NCBI GenBank assembly: GCA_018242725.1
Contig: JAFEBI010000004.1
Coordinates: 124,001 to 188,000 of the forward strand
DNA length: 64,000 nt
Direction of reading: 5' to 3'
Origin: Nitrospira sp.
Lineage (GTDB): Bacteria; Nitrospirota; Nitrospiria; Nitrospirales; Nitrospiraceae
Shown here: one piece after another, positions 63,784 through 64,000 of the stretch
Position numbering within the stretch: position 1 is the stretch's first letter
Layout of the letters: each line of letters starts with the position of its first letter
Notes under the pieces: generated by a model
The model's database searches: none
Told to the model about the DNA's origin: nothing
Seen by the model: the letters and a program-made list of their open reading frames with translations, nothing else
Position numbers and translations under genes: made by a program

Positions 63784-63930
63784 TTATTCGTCTCGATGCT
63801 CATATGCGACAGGCTTTTGCTGGTTTCCCGTCTGTCCTGACCGACCGATGTCATACATGAACAGCGCAAGCATCATGATTACCATATTGATTGAGGCCAA
63901 GATCGCTATCATCACAATATCCCCAAACAT
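63784..63930 (-). CDS. 48-residue single-helix membrane protein
   Basis: A short frame: ATG at 63930, AGGGGCGGT just upstream as ribosome binding site, TAA at 63784. The protein MFGDIVMIAILASINMVIMM plus LALFMYDIGRSG has one membrane helix (about 5-26) and a polar C-terminal tail (RSGQTGNQQKPVAYEHRDE). A possible terminator follows. Small single-helix proteins of this kind often act as regulators of larger membrane proteins; nothing specific can be said. Confidence 0.6.
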   Translation of the reverse strand: MFGDIVMIAILASINMVIMMLALFMYDIGRSGQTGNQQKPVAYEHRDE

Positions 63931-64000
63931 ACCGCCCCTTTCCCTTCTGCCTTGTTATGAGAATTGTTTCTATAGCTAGAATTCTGAGGCACTTTCGATT

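Overview
The window looks like a chromosomal segment of a Nitrospira-like bacterium (phylum Nitrospirota). This is an inference from gene content: a complete division/cell-wall cluster of the meso-diaminopimelate type, type IV pilus control genes beside ispE-prs, several stand-alone PilZ proteins, hopanoid and carotenoid genes, an RND efflux pair, and many small exported proteins of unknown function. There are no rRNA or tRNA genes, no CRISPR array, no transposase and no integrase.

Layout. 1-7.2 kb, minus strand: prs (cut by the left edge), ispE, pilR, pilS and pilC behind a good promoter, then pgsA. 7.2-8.8 kb: divergent back-to-back promoters, an unknown 105-residue protein and a cytosolic serine hydrolase. 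8.9-29.7 kb: one long minus-strand block, read from rsmH through ftsL, ftsI, murE, murF, mraY, murD, ftsW, murG, murC, murB, ddl, ftsQ, ftsA and ftsZ to pgeF, yggS, proC, yggT and divIVA. Many of its junctions are ATGA, TAATG or TAGTG overlaps. It starts with a consensus promoter followed by a three-box MraZ-like operator, although no mraZ is next to it.

30-35 kb: an exported repeat protein, a BNR-repeat lipoprotein, YajQ and the peptide transporter CstA. 35-44 kb: four small PilZ proteins flank a six-gene minus-strand operon (split phosphonopyruvate decarboxylase, PhnW-like aminotransferase, nucleotidyltransferase, CDP-alcohol phosphatidyltransferase fusion, flippase-like membrane protein). 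I read this operon as a probable 2-aminoethylphosphonate headgroup or phosphonolipid pathway. PEP mutase, the enzyme that would start it, is not in the window, and the operon has its own promoter in front of the decarboxylase. This is the most interesting system seen here.

44.6-49.1 kb: RND efflux adaptor and pump. 49-59.4 kb: an accessory-like stretch of small genes. It holds an SCP-2 domain protein, a divergent SpeD homologue that keeps all the pyruvoyl-processing residues, zinc-ribbon and PHD-finger-like Cys proteins, a fifth PilZ protein, DUF1499 and DUF2914 proteins, a headless FG-GAP remnant, and an exported SBP56/methanethiol-oxidase-like protein. 59.8-64 kb, mainly plus strand: prenyl diphosphate synthase, HpnA-like epimerase and CruF-like carotenoid protein, followed by small membrane proteins, including a 48-residue one on the minus strand.
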